This document shows, piece after piece, positions 26,277-38,422 of a stretch of 64,000 nucleotides of DNA; position 1 is the stretch's first letter, and each line of letters opens with the position of its first letter. The notes under the pieces were generated by a model. It ran no database searches and had not been told where the DNA came from. It was given only the letters and a program-made list of their open reading frames with translations. The stretch is from Dirofilaria immitis (lineage: Eukaryota > Nematoda > Chromadorea > Rhabditida > Onchocercidae), in the NCBI GenBank assembly GCA_024305405.1, contig JAKNDB010000085.1, positions 1,561,001-1,625,000 on the forward strand, written 5' to 3'. The position numbers and the translations under genes were made by a program.

Positions 26277-27658
26277 TTAATCAAAATTGCTGTCCAAATC
26301 ATAAACATCCCTTTTCTTCGTAAGTTTCCAATTATCATCCCTAGCACGCATTCCTGTCACAGCCTGAAAATAATTCTTATTGTTTTTTATTTATTAGATA
26401 GAAGCATAAAACAAGCTCACCTTTTTCCCCTTCGGTCTTCCACGTTTCTTTTGCTTATCTTTCATTTTATCATTATAGAACGAAGAAGATTCATCCTTTC
26501 TGAAAGTTTAATTCATAGGTCATAAATTTGAGGTTTATGAATTGATAATATTCATCAATTACACTTCTTTATTTTTCTTTCTATTAATTTTTTACAAAAA
26601 ACATTCTAACATCGTTTATTATATATTGAAATCAGTTAACTTACTTCTCAAGCAGTGGAGTTGAGGAATACATCGGTTTGATGGTGCTCGCTGATATGTC
26701 ACTGTCGAAAAGTGTAAGGGCCTCAGTGCTGAAAAGACACAAATAATTACTGGTGTCGATTACGACCGAATAAATCTGAAATTAGTGATCGAACAATTGA
26801 TTTACTGGACTCGAGCTGTTTTCTCCTTTCCATATTCACGTTTTTTGGAAGTCTGACGGCCAATTTTTGACGGGCTTGCCGCAGTTGGTAAAATATCTGA
26901 AACTGAGAAAATGCTCTTTGCGAGATTGCGTCTCGACGTTTTATGCCTTGTGACAGGCTGTGACGATTTCGATTCTGAAAATGAAAATTTATGGTATATA
27001 AATGACAGCATGGAATAAACTTTAATGTTTACGTTCGTGGAACTTCGACATTTGAGGGACATGGGATACCTTCTCGTTCAGTTTTTGGAACTCGTGTTTC
27101 TGTTTGTTCGTCAGTTCTTTCAGCAGCAAGAAATGGGTCTCTGATGTCTGAGGAAACAGCAGTTGAAATCTAAAATTTAACCAGTTCATAAAAGAAAAGT
27201 AATGTGACAAAAAGGAGAGCTGATCAAGATGAAGAAATGAGTGAAGACAATTACAGAAGTTGAAAATTATTGAAATTAATTAAAAAAATATTTTTAAAGA
27301 ATAGTTTAAAAAATAAAACTACTTAAAAAGTAAAAAGTTTCTTGTGCAAAATATAAAAATAAAATTCAACTGATCGAAGATGATGCATTTGCTACAGATT
27401 ACTAACTAATACATAAAGGAATAGAGGACAAATGGCAAATGCTGCATTGGTCAAACTAGGAAGAAGTTTCAATTTCATGAATCTAAAAAATATTCGAAAT
27501 TAAAACGAATTAAAAAAATAAGTGCAGAACTTTTTACCTTCTCCTCCGCTACAAATTTTTTTTGGAAGCAGTTTCTGAGAATCATTTTTCGGAACAATGA
27601 TTTCTTTACCTCCAGAATTCTCTACTTTGATATCATTTGCAATTTTCTCGTTTTCCAT
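26277..27658 (-). CDS. Basic, Ser-rich protein with AT-hook-like motif
   Basis: Function not recognised. Exons (5' to 3'): 27658-27538, 27147-27070, 26974-26806, 26728-26645, 26499-26421, 26363-26277. All are GT-AG with consistent phases, giving 205 residues. ATG directly follows an ATAG acceptor, as for a trans-spliced second gene. The protein starts MENEKIANDIKVENSGGKEI, is hydrophilic throughout with Ser/Thr/Lys-rich stretches (TRHKTSRRNLAKSIFSVSD), and near residues 168-176 has KKRGRPKGKK, an AT-hook-type GRP core flanked by basic residues. It ends DVYDLDSNFD. This suggests a nuclear, DNA- or chromatin-associated protein (inference). Only about 254 bases separate it from the stop of the upstream coiled-coil gene on the same strand, so the two probably form an operon. 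Alternatively the two could be one protein with the junction misread. Confidence 0.65.
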
Positions 27659-27912
27659 CTATTCATGTAAACTAGGATCAAAGTTTAAACCAGATATCAA
27701 TCAATATCAGATTATCTTTCAGAATTTTTCACTCATTTCAAAGCAATGTCCCAAAATGATTTTTTTAGAAAAAATTCGGAAAAGAAAAAACTAATAACTG
27801 CTAATCGGATAGCTAAAAAGAAGTCATAATCTTCGCAAATAGAAACAGGAATAATCTATGCAAATGTAAAACAGAATAAGCTTAAATCAAGTTCGAAGAC
27901 TAGGAAACCTTA

Positions 27913-30900
27913 TCAAATTCTGTATCCTGTGTTTTTGTCGTGTTTCTCTTTGATCTGTCGATTCTTTCGCCAACATTCCGTGTGCTGGTTCTGTACCATC
28001 TTTTGACATTTTTCCTCAACAAATGTGCCACTTTCCCTGAGAGGAGCCACTAATTTCAGCTGTCTATCCATTGTATCTTGTTTGGCCTTAAGGCTCCGTT
28101 CTTCCGCCTTTAATTTCATCATGAAAAATTTTCTTTCTTATTCACATACGAGCGTTAATCCCACTTAAAATAGCAATAGAGAGCTTATTGTTTTTCAATA
28201 AAATATGCTCAGTGTAGACTAAATTTACCTCTATTTTCTGCTTCAACTCCTGAATATTTTCGCTCATACGTTTTATTTTCTCCATCAAAAATTCACGTCT
28301 CTTCGAAATCTCCAATTTATTCTCTCGGAATGCACATTTCATGGCTTCTATTTCAGAAAGCTGAAATACGAATTCAATCATCATACCATAATTTCATATT
28401 TCGAAATTTCAGTGAATCACCAAAATAATTATGTAAATATTTAAAAATGTGCTTTTTAAAAATTTTGCATTATATCGTGATACTGTTTAATCCATTTATA
28501 TTCAGTTTGACACATTGATGATAAATACTTAATTATCCATAGAAAAAAATTTTTAAACCTGCGTATTACGACGACTTTCTTTTTCATTAAGTTCAAGCTG
28601 AAGCTGTGCATTTTCCTGCTTCAACTGTTCCAAATTCCGCTCCATATCATCGTTGATTTTTTTATGCGCTTCCCATTCTGATTTTTTATTGAGATCTTCA
28701 CGAATTTGTTGAATCTTAATATTTTTTCGATAAATATTACAAATTACAAGAAAACATAAATATTTGGCAGCATGAAGTCGCATGAGATGAAATGCTGTTA
28801 AATTATTATTTCCTTATACAGCATATAGGTAGGATCAAGCCGAAAATAATTTCTTCTGTTCACCTGCATAAGATTTGTGTTTTCCTTTTCACGTAGAGTC
28901 GTCAAAAATGATTTCATAGCACATATTTCGGCTTCACCTGCTTCCTGAGTGAACGGATAAGAAATTGCAATGAAAATTAAAGCAATGGGGCAATGAAAAT
29001 CTAATCCAAAGTTTTTTTCAATGTAAGGATTTGTCTTAAAGAAGCTTAATCATCGGATAATTCCGACTATTTCACAGTTTGCCATAAGAACGCGTCCAAA
29101 TGACTATGCATTAATATTTAAAAAAACTTCAAAAATGTCAGCCATTTGCTTAAAATAACGTTTAGCGGAAAATGCTTTGAGGACGAATGCAAATGAACCT
29201 TGATTTCCTGCATTTTCTGTTCATGCATTTCGTACTCAAGTTTCACCATTTTTCAAGTTTGGCTAAGTCTTCTGTTATTGCATCCACTTCTTCTTGAATA
29301 GCTATAGCATCGGCACTTTTCTTTTCAAAACGTTCTTTATTTTTGTTCTATAAATAAAGCATTCATACAATGTTAAAAATTCGTTTAGAAAATAGAAAAT
29401 CTCATTAAATCACAGTAACTATTAGCAGAATAATATACATTCAAACTGTATTCTAAATCACATCAAAATAAAGAAACGGATTTATGCACGATATTACCGT
29501 TGTGAAATTATGTAATACTAACCAATTCTTGCTGCTTAAAATTCATGCTTTCGGAAAGCAATTTCTTATCGTTCATACGATCGTTAAGAACACGTGTAAG
29601 TTCCGCAATATTCTTCTTGCGTTGTTTATACTTTTCTGATATAACATTCCGTCGCTGCTTTTCTTTCTTATGTCTCGCATTCAACTTGTCGATTTTTTCA
29701 TGCCACGTCGTACACTCAACATCAGCATTATCTGAATCCAGCATTTATAACAATTTCAGGTAATGAACAACAGTGGAATGAATTAAAAAATAACTCATAA
29801 ACTTATCTGAAACATAGCAATTTTTGGATATCATGTTCTTCAGTATTATTCAAGACTTACTAATTTGTTCCTCCAAATTCATGACATTCATTTTCATTTC
29901 TTTCACAGCTTTCTCAAGGTCTTCCAGGCGATCAGCTTCATCCACAATAGATTTCTGAACAAACAACTCAGTGCAATTCTGAATACATAATACAACAATC
30001 TCGTTCGCTTATTCATAATTAGTTATTGAAAATTTATAGTATTTATACTGAATGTTTAAAAACAGAAAGTGTTTTGTTAATACTTCTTAATAGAATAGTT
30101 TTTATTTCTTATTTCTCATTCGCACAAGATTATTGTCGATGCATCATTTATTTCGCAAATTTGTTTTATTCAATTTTTTAAGCTTACTATAGTAAATTAA
30201 AGTTGTTTTACAGAATAAAGAAAACTTTAAAAAAACTGAACCACAGAAGCTAAACTGTCACTTGATTCTTGCACTCGCGAAGAGAACACTTTCTGGTAAT
30301 TTTGTAACTTTACGTCATCTAGAACTTATTGAAGATTAATTTCATATAAGCAGAAATTAAGTTCTTCTAAAGTAAAAAATGTTTCCAATTATTTACTTTA
30401 CCTCTAGAAAAACTTTGTGAATCCAAATTGTTTTCAAGAAATTTTTGAATCTCTGTTTTCATCGAGTGCAATTTATCCAGATCATCTTCAGCAGCATTTT
30501 GAGCAACAAGTAAAGAATTTTGAGCTAAAAGCAATTTTTACTATTATTAAAAACGCTTTAAAAAGCTTAAATAAAAATTCGAAAGAATATTTAACGTCAA
30601 ATTTATGACAAAAATGAGTATAGCCACATGTTATAGGAATCTTAATTTTATTTCTCTTTTATATGATGATTTTATGAGTTATTCAATAGCATTTGGCTAT
30701 TGAATACATATTAACATACATTGCCTTATTTTTTAATTTATTCATTAATTATTCATAATCTCAAATAAATTCTTATCAATCACTATTATTTATAGTCAAG
30801 CATTCTGGCAATAACATGTTCATATCTATCTATGGATATAAATGAATGCTCAAAAGTGATTTTATCTAGTATCCGTCTAGCCATACTCCAGACCCTAATA

Positions 30901-32004
30901 CTCATTATCTAAAATTTGAATTGAAAAATAGGAATAAAAATATTTCTACTGCAATATATTAGTTGTGCGGGTTTTGTCGAAGATTAATCGACCAGCTAGA
31001 TGTCGTTATTACAATAAATATTGTAGATTTCTTCCTACAAACTATTTTTAATATTTTTTTTTGGTTCTAGATCTTCATCAAACTGGGATTGGTTAAAATA
31101 ATATGCGAATATTAGAAATTGTTGATTTTAAACATTCGTATTATTTCTTAATTTTAAAAGATCCGAATCATGCATCTTACCAACAAAATATGCCAATATG
31201 CCAAATATGATACGGCTGTGAAAATCAATTCATACTTTCAAATTGTATAACATCACGATATGAATGCAGTGATTTCGTGTTTGCTTAAGATTTCGCATCA
31301 GAATTATCAAAAATAAGTTCTTGTGAGAAATCAGAAACTTTACCAACCATTGCGGATATTATTCGCAATTTGTTTTTGTACACATTTCAATTCCTCAATT
31401 TTCTCGCCTTGTAAACTGGTGCTGAAGAATTAATAAAATTAGTGAAATTGTAGTAATTTGAAGAGAATCAAAGCAGCATGCATGAAATCATGCATGTTGT
31501 TTTTGTTTTCTTGTTAAAAAAAAGAAAAAACCTTTGAACAAGTTCATTTGTCTTTTCATCCAGCAGTTGCAACTCTTTTTCCGTTTCTTCCGTATCCTTC
31601 TGCATGGACAATATTTGCTGTTCTCTAGTGGAACGTTTTTCTTTCATGAACTTTAGAAGTTTTTCCTGAAATGAATCAAGAAATAATAAATTTGCTCGGA
31701 ATGGCATTTCGGGAAAATATAAGAATTTTCTGATTTTCCCAGTCATTTCGAACAAAAAATTTTTAAAAAAGATAAATTTTCAATATAATTTATGCAGGAT
31801 GCGAATTAATATAGGATTAATAGGGCTTAAGTCCAGAATAGCAAATCCTTGATAATTTACTAGTAATACGGAAGGTACGTATATCATGTTCATTAGACTC
31901 CAAATAATGGAAAAACTGACATGTATCGCCAGATCTACTTCAATATCAGCCATTTCTCGATCATATTGTTCGAAAAGTTTCTCCAACGAATCACCACATG
32001 ACAT
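27913..32004 (-). CDS. Long coiled-coil protein, function unknown
   Basis: Exons (5' to 3'): 32004-31921 (or ending 31939), 31665-31532, 31421-31348, 30524-30402, 30318-30242, 29954-29861, 29731-29523, 29347-29199, 28944-28864, 28714-28559, 28360-28229, 28107-27913. Splice sites are GT-AG and phases fit; about 500 residues. It begins MSCGDSLEKLFEQYDREMAD and from residue about 25 to the end is a near-continuous coiled coil rich in Glu, Lys, Gln and Leu (for example LEQLKQENAQLQLELNEKE), with no other domain. It ends KHDKNTGYRI before TGA. Such architecture is typical of cytoskeletal, kinetochore or synaptonemal-complex proteins, but I cannot assign one. Odd: a one-base shift is needed at a five-T run (29249-29253), and the last exon is open in all three frames near its 3' end, leaving read-through splicing into the next gene possible. 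Confidence 0.75.
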
Positions 32005-33624
32005 CTTTGTTCAATTTCAACGTCAAACTCAACTTCCGTTTTAAAACTATAAAAACGGCAAAGAAAACAATTCCTGAGAACACCTCTTGTTTACTTTCTA
32101 ATTTACACTGAAGCTTTTTTCTTGTTCATATTTTAAAAAATAACTCCTTAATTTTTGATAATATTTTAATGATATGACGTTCTAATGATTTGTTATTTAG
32201 TAGCAGAGCTATTTGAATGAATTTCTTGAAAAAGTTATAAATTTATGAATTATTCTGTCTGATGAATTCAATCATCAGTTAAGCCATTGAAAGCAGTGAT
32301 AATTCCCAATGGTTTTTCAGAAATTTGAATATTTCCTAGTTGTACTGGCTTTTTGCATATAATTCACGAATTATTGAATTATTTTGAAAACGATTTCTTA
32401 TAAAAGATCTTGGATAAAAAGAATTTACAAATAACTATTGCTTAGTTATCTTTGTGCTATTTATCATCATAAGCGAAAATAGCACATTTACTACATGTTC
32501 AAAAAGCATTTAGGCAGCAATTCAAAATAATTATGTCAAATATTCAAATTCATTAGAAATTCAAATTTAAATCCATTTTTTATTCGTACCAAGCTATATT
32601 TTAAACATCTCAAATGCAAGATAACGCGCGCTACTACGATAGCGCAATTTCAAATTCATACTTCTTCAATACTACCGTGAAAAATAGGTATGATTGCAAA
32701 TAAGACTTCATGCTATTACTATATTTAATATGCGAAGTATCACGAAAAAGAATATGACTACTGAGATCTCAAACAAACATTTTAGTTCATATTTATGATT
32801 TGAACTCTTTCAAATCACAACTATGCTCAATTCTTTTTAAATTCAGATATTTGATTCTGATTTTTAACAGACAAAGAGTTTAGCTAGTGAATTTTCCTTT
32901 TTTTTTTTGTTTCTATGTTTCCAGTAACAATTCTTATGCTGTATTCGAAAAAATCAGAATATGAATTTATACGCATAATGACACTATGCAACCTTAAAAT
33001 ATATATTAAAAAAATCTCAGAATTTAATTTATAGAAAAAAATTTAGGATTCCTTTTAAAGAAATTTTTAAAATATCTTTTAATTTCAGCATATATCTTCC
33101 CAGATCAAACTTTGAAATCAATATTTTCCAATCGCTCAATGATAATTAAACGCATGCGACCATAAATCAAAAACATTCAAATTCAAATAGCAAATTTATG
33201 ACGCTTTCAAATAGTTATGATAACATTTTTTTTTTCACATTATATTTCATGCTGCGTTATGCTCGAAACGTATAGTTACTGAAATTTACGCGCTAACTTT
33301 TTCGCATATGTTTCACGTTTTATATCGCAAATACAGCAGCTACTTTAGTATATTTTTTACTTGATCAATTGACTGATGTACGGATTCCTCGTAAATGTTA
33401 CTTAAACGATTTTACTAGAAAGAAGTCGAATAAACTTTCCCGAAAGTTTTCATTCATCTTTCTCAAATATATCATAATAAATTCCAAAAAAAAATCAATT
33501 GATAAGTAATGCTTTATACCTAATTAAGGATCAATTATTTTATCATGATTACACCAACAATTCATCCATTATCCCAGCATCTCGATGTCTACTGAATACT
33601 TTAATCTGAATCTTACCGAATAAT

Positions 33625-33966
33625 TTGAAGTCTACCCTAGCATCTCAACCTATTCAAGACTTTATCATCACCCAGACTAATACTTGGCTAAACACTCCGC
33701 AGCCATTTGTGCACCTACTTCCCTCCTCCCTTGTCATCTTTGCATTTGGCCTAAAATCATTCCCGTACGTGATTTTTACACTTCTTTGGCCATTCCAAAA
33801 AATGAAAAATTCTGGAAGTTGGCGTCAAGCCAGCTGTTTATGGCATTCAGAAAAATATTTTGTTTATTTCAAATATTTCGAATGCATATTTGTCGGTCGG
33901 ATTTTTTCTTTTGCTTTTACAATCTTCGAACTTAGGTCAGGTTCCTTTCCGGAACACTGGAATTAG
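33625..33966 (+). other. GC-richer block with overlapping open frames; possible remnant
   Basis: A 113-codon frame (33625-33966) and an 83-codon frame (33684-33935) overlap on the plus strand. The second has a protein-like look (for example PCHLCIWPKIIPVRDFYTSL). No splice sites, start context or known domain could be tied to either. The base composition contrasts with flanking DNA, which suggests a degenerate mobile element, a retrocopy or a decayed gene. Confidence 0.25.
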
Positions 33967-34176
33967 ATTATTTTATTTGTTAATCGGGATTAGATCATTT
34001 TATTTATAAATCAGGACTGGAATATTTTATTCCTAGATCAAGATTTGATTATTTTATTTCTAAATCGGAATTAGATTAGTTTATTTATAAATCGGAATTA
34101 GATTATTTTATTTATAAATCGGGATTGAATTATTTTATTTCTAAGTCGGGATAGGATTATTTTATTTATAATTGAT
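33961..34176 (+). repeat. Eight tandem 27-bp units
   Basis: Eight consecutive units of exactly 27 bases with consensus close to GATTAGATTATTTTATTTATAAATCGG, varied by substitutions but without any length change. Unit starts: 33961, 33988, 34015, 34042, 34069, 34096, 34123, 34150. All frames have stops, so it is not coding. Confidence 0.95.
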
Positions 34177-34901
34177 ATGATATAATAACTTGTAATGGTG
34201 AAATGTGAAATTATTGATATTTATTGGCAAACATTGGAAATCGGTTTAATAGAAGATATACTTAAATTGTTAAAAATTTGACATTTAACATTTAAAGAAA
34301 ACGAACAATCAAAATTATGTGAAATGATAAAAGAATGATAAATATAGTTGATAGAACAGGAAGAAAATATTATGATCAATATCTAATGCAAAATTCAAGC
34401 TAATAATCAAAGATTTATACACTCATATAGTTATTTTTTTCAGATTTCTCTACTGATAATATCATTGATATTCTAATTAGAATTGATGATATCGTTAGTT
34501 TATATATTTAATAAGTGATATAATTAGAATCGGGAAATGAACAAGACAATACTTTTAACTCATATTTTGTACGGTATTAGACATTTTATCAATCTGATCA
34601 AACATTTGTTATATTTTGTGTTTATCAAATTTTTTTCTGATCATATTTATCATTCTTTTATATCATTTTAGAAAAATTTTTATCAATCTTTCATTAATAT
34701 CTCTAAATATTTAAATGCCAAAATTTATGAATAATTTTTTTGAAATGAGACAATTATTATTTAGCAATGTGAATGATATACAAATATATAAAACATTACT
34801 TTATTTATTTTTACCAAAGTAATAAAAATAAATTGATAATTTTTGTTTGTCAATAAAAGTTTTACCAAAATTAATCAGTTTAGTTTCTCCCTTTTCTTTT
34901 A

Positions 34902-37900
34902 TCATAAATACTTTTTCTCGTCTTTAATCCATTTCTTTAATCCAATTATTGCATATACAGGACCATTATCAAAATTATATTTATCGTTGTCTTGATGATT
35001 TATACCAGTTATTGATTGTTCATCAAGCAAACGTAACGTACTAAGATGAACATTTTCAAATATATTCCTGAAATGAAAAAAAATGAGAGAACAAGTTAGA
35101 AATTTCAATTTATTTAGCATAATAAACTGTTTATAATATCAAAATAATTGGTAGTAGCAGAAGTAGTAATAGTCTTATAGTTTTTGTTATCATTTAATTA
35201 TTATATTACGAATGCATATATCATCGATTAATCATATCTTTTCATTCGATCAATAAATAGAATTATTAGCAAATAAAATTTTATAAATTTCTATCGATAA
35301 CATTTGCATATTTATAGCTACATCTTATGAGAAATTTTTTCTTTATGATTAATTTATTTATTTATCTATTATTGATTATAAAAGTGTCTAAATAATTTAC
35401 TTAAATATTTCTTCACTATTTTCTGGTTCGACACCATTGATTACTGTAAAATGGAATGCAAATATTTGATGGCTGTTGAAGAAGCTTAATTTTTCTGTAA
35501 AAAAAGAAGAAAACAACTTTATAAATATCAATATGCATTAAAATTGACATATTTACGATAAATGTCGACAATATATGAAGAATAGGTTTATCTAAAAATT
35601 AAAAAAATTTTTAGTACAAAATGATTATTATAATACCTGAAACTTATCAGTTGCCTTTAATGATAATAAAATACACCTAATTAAATTCAAAAAGGAAAAA
35701 ATGTTAGTAAATCAAACCTTCCATTTTAGAAGCTTTGTTTTCAAGATTTCTTCATCTCTGGTATCTACAATAAAAGTGGATGCTTTTACATCACTACCAT
35801 GAAAGATTAATATTACATTATCACGATCAGAGGTAGAAATTGTTTCTCTGAAATATTTATCGTAATATTAGATCGTTTGGGTTTTAGTCATCACTAGATT
35901 ATAACATTGTTAATAAAATTTATTATGATTTATTTAAATTCAAAAAGATTTCGTAAATAATTTTGACTATAAATTATTAATATCATCAGATTATTCATCT
36001 CTTTGATTACTTTCAGATTCGGTTATTTCTACCTACTTTTCTTTTCGAGTATCCGATTGTGCAACGATGCAAATTGGCATATACATATTAGATGTAGTCC
36101 ATCTAAGACTTTGAGCTGTCATACTTGCACGTTCGTAAGCTTTTGTTCGTCCACTATCACTAGTGATTATAATAGCCAATTTTATTTTAGACTATAATTT
36201 ATATTCTAATATTCATTTTGATAATTTTGATAAAAAGTTTATTTATTCATATTAAATTGGGAAAATGAAAATGTGTAAAATGAAATATTTCAGTTTTTTT
36301 TTTTTTTATAGAAATAAATCAAAATAATAATTAATTTTAAAAGCATGCAAAAATTATTATTATTATTTTTATTGTATGTTGATTAGATTAATATATAATA
36401 GCAATAGTATTCATTGCTATTATATATGATGAAATAATAGTGATATGATTTGAATTATTATCATAGGATTAATTTATAAAAAAATATTACCTTTAAATTA
36501 TCAGCATTTTTATTCACATCAAAACTGAAAAATTGAAAATTATGAAAGAATAATCTATTCCATTATTATTTTTATTATTATTGATAATAATCCTATAATA
36601 ATATACTAGTTGCATATTTGATAATGATATTTATCAATCTTCTAAAGTATGCAGGTACTTATTATTTATTGGATATGAAATATTCTCTATACAATAATAA
36701 TTTGAAGCAAAAAAAAAAAATTTCAATGGCAAGAACAAAATTGTAGCGAAATTTAGTATCATTTAAAAAGTAATTAAGATAAATATTAAAAATGATCACA
36801 ATTTGTATATCTGATATGATTATTTTTAGTAAACCTTATTTGTTTAAGATCGATGCTTGATAATGGAATTTTTCCAGAAGGGATAGAATTATATGGTATA
36901 ATTATACCGTTCATTAAGCTTTTTCGCCAACATTAAAAGCTGATTGGTTATTTCCACCAAAAAAAAGAAATAAACAAATGAAATCAATTTATTGATTAAT
37001 TTAAATGATAATTTATATTAAAAGAGAAATAATCAATAATATAATATCTAGTATCAAATTAACTGAAATAATAATTTGCATTAAAAAGGAAAAAAATTCA
37101 TTAATGAAGAAAATATCAAACTCCATTTTTGTTGTATCTCAAGATGATCTTTTGCGACATAACTGTTATCAATTCACCTCGTCCGATCATACCAGTTATA
37201 TTTAACGGATCTTCATTGCCAAATAGCACAGCTCGATATGGTGACCATTTTTGGTGCTTAAAATTGTGGTGAAAAAAAAGAAAATTATCTCTTTCAAATT
37301 TTTAATTTTCTTTTAAAATTACTCTTTGAAAAATTTACGATAAATTAATTCGCTTTAATTTGAATTTTTTTTTCAAAAAAAGCTTCAATTTATTGTGTAA
37401 GAAAATAAGCGAAAATTTTAAAGCAAAATATTTCATTTTTTTAATCAGTCTTTTTTATCGCAAAATTGTTTCCAAAATTAATCGCAATCAAAACAGCTTA
37501 CATTATGATTGGTGGAATTATTTTGAAAATGTTGATTCAAATAATTCCATATATATGGTGGCTCAATTTTACCATTATGATAATATAATAATCCGGATCG
37601 ACGATTTAACTCATATATTGCACCATCTACTAATTTTCCAAATCTTCTGTAATAAAATATCAACTGATTTGTATAAAATGACAACTAAGTATCACACCTT
37701 TGATATAAATTTTTGAACAAAATTTTTTCTATTCTTCTATACAATAATAAAAAAATTAAAATAATAAAATGTTTTTTTATCCTGTTCATTATATAATATC
37801 TATGATTGTAATCCTTATATAATAATAATTAATAATCAAAATTTAAAATAAATTAATGAAATAACTGAAAATTAGGTAAAAAATACGAACATCATCTTTA

Positions 37901-38314
37901 TTAAATTATCCTTATCCAAATATTGAAAAATTGCATATCTCACTAAATCTATTCTATAAATATCTTCAAATTTTGTTTTATTGAAGTTATTTATAGTTTT
38001 ATTGAATCTTCGATTAATCGTTCCATCTGAAATTAATTAAATTCATTTATTGTATTTATTTTAAGAAAAAATTTTGAAAAATTAAAATAACATACGTATT
38101 TTTGCTCAATATTATATTTCATTTTCTTAGCAGAATTGAGATAAATTTTCGATTAAAAAATTTGAAAGTTTTGATAAAATTTACCTAATAAAGTGATACT
38201 GTTTGAATGCGTAGTGATATTGTTTGATTCGGCGGTGATATTGTTTGTAATGATAATGTTTGATTCGGCATAAATTATAGCGAGAAGAAGTACAATAAGA
38301 TATTTTAAATTCAT
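34902..38314 (-). CDS. Secreted, N-glycosylated protein of unknown family
   Basis: Exons (5' to 3'): 38314-38185, 38026-37891, 37646-37502, 37256-37178, 36939-36835, 36524-36491, 36191-36037, 35847-35718, 35494-35401, 35067-34902. Junctions are GT-AG and phases agree if one base is added in each of exons 5 and 9, giving about 391 residues. Residues 1-16 (MNLKYLIVLLLAIIYA) are a signal peptide. A Thr/Asn-rich segment with several Asn-X-Thr/Ser sites (NIT, NSIT, NKT, NNST) follows, so the product is probably secreted and glycosylated. No transmembrane segment follows. Later segments look globular (for example HQKWSPYRAVLFGNEDP, KLAIIITSDSGRTKAYERAS, RDNVILIFHGSDVKAS). It ends IGLKKWIKDEKKYL. 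I do not recognise the family; nematode-restricted is a guess. The first exon carries a partial upstream duplication with another possible ATG. Confidence 0.75.
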
Positions 38315-38422
38315 TATTATAATAAGCTGTAAATTAAAAAAATATAAAAAAAAATTAAAAAAATTTACAATAAGATATTTTAAATTCATTATTACAGTAA
38401 GTTGTAAATTAAAAAATATATC
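38291..38422 (-). repeat. Tandem duplication over the start of the secreted-protein gene
   Basis: The segment ACAATAAGATATTTTAAATT...CTGTAAATTAAAAAA at about 38291-38345 recurs at about 38367-38422. Each copy contains an ATG opening with MNLKYLIV, so the upstream copy (ATG at about 38388) offers an in-frame alternative start that would add about 25 residues. The downstream ATG at 38314 gives a normal-length signal peptide and is preferred. Confidence 0.75.

Larger units (their letters stand above)
32005..34901. other. Intergenic, with a GC-richer block and a tandem repeat
   Basis: Between the coiled-coil gene and the secreted-protein gene, both on the minus strand. It starts with AT-rich DNA that has no supported exon. 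From about 33540 to 33960 it becomes markedly less AT-rich and carries two overlapping open frames, followed directly by a 27-bp tandem repeat. Confidence 0.6.

Noticed and set aside
27022..27210. 62-codon minus-strand frame overlapping exon 2 of the AT-hook gene
   Set aside because: A different frame with the TTTCCTCAG acceptor fits the phases of both neighbouring exons without stops, so this frame is probably a shadow. It would only be used in a read-through transcript.
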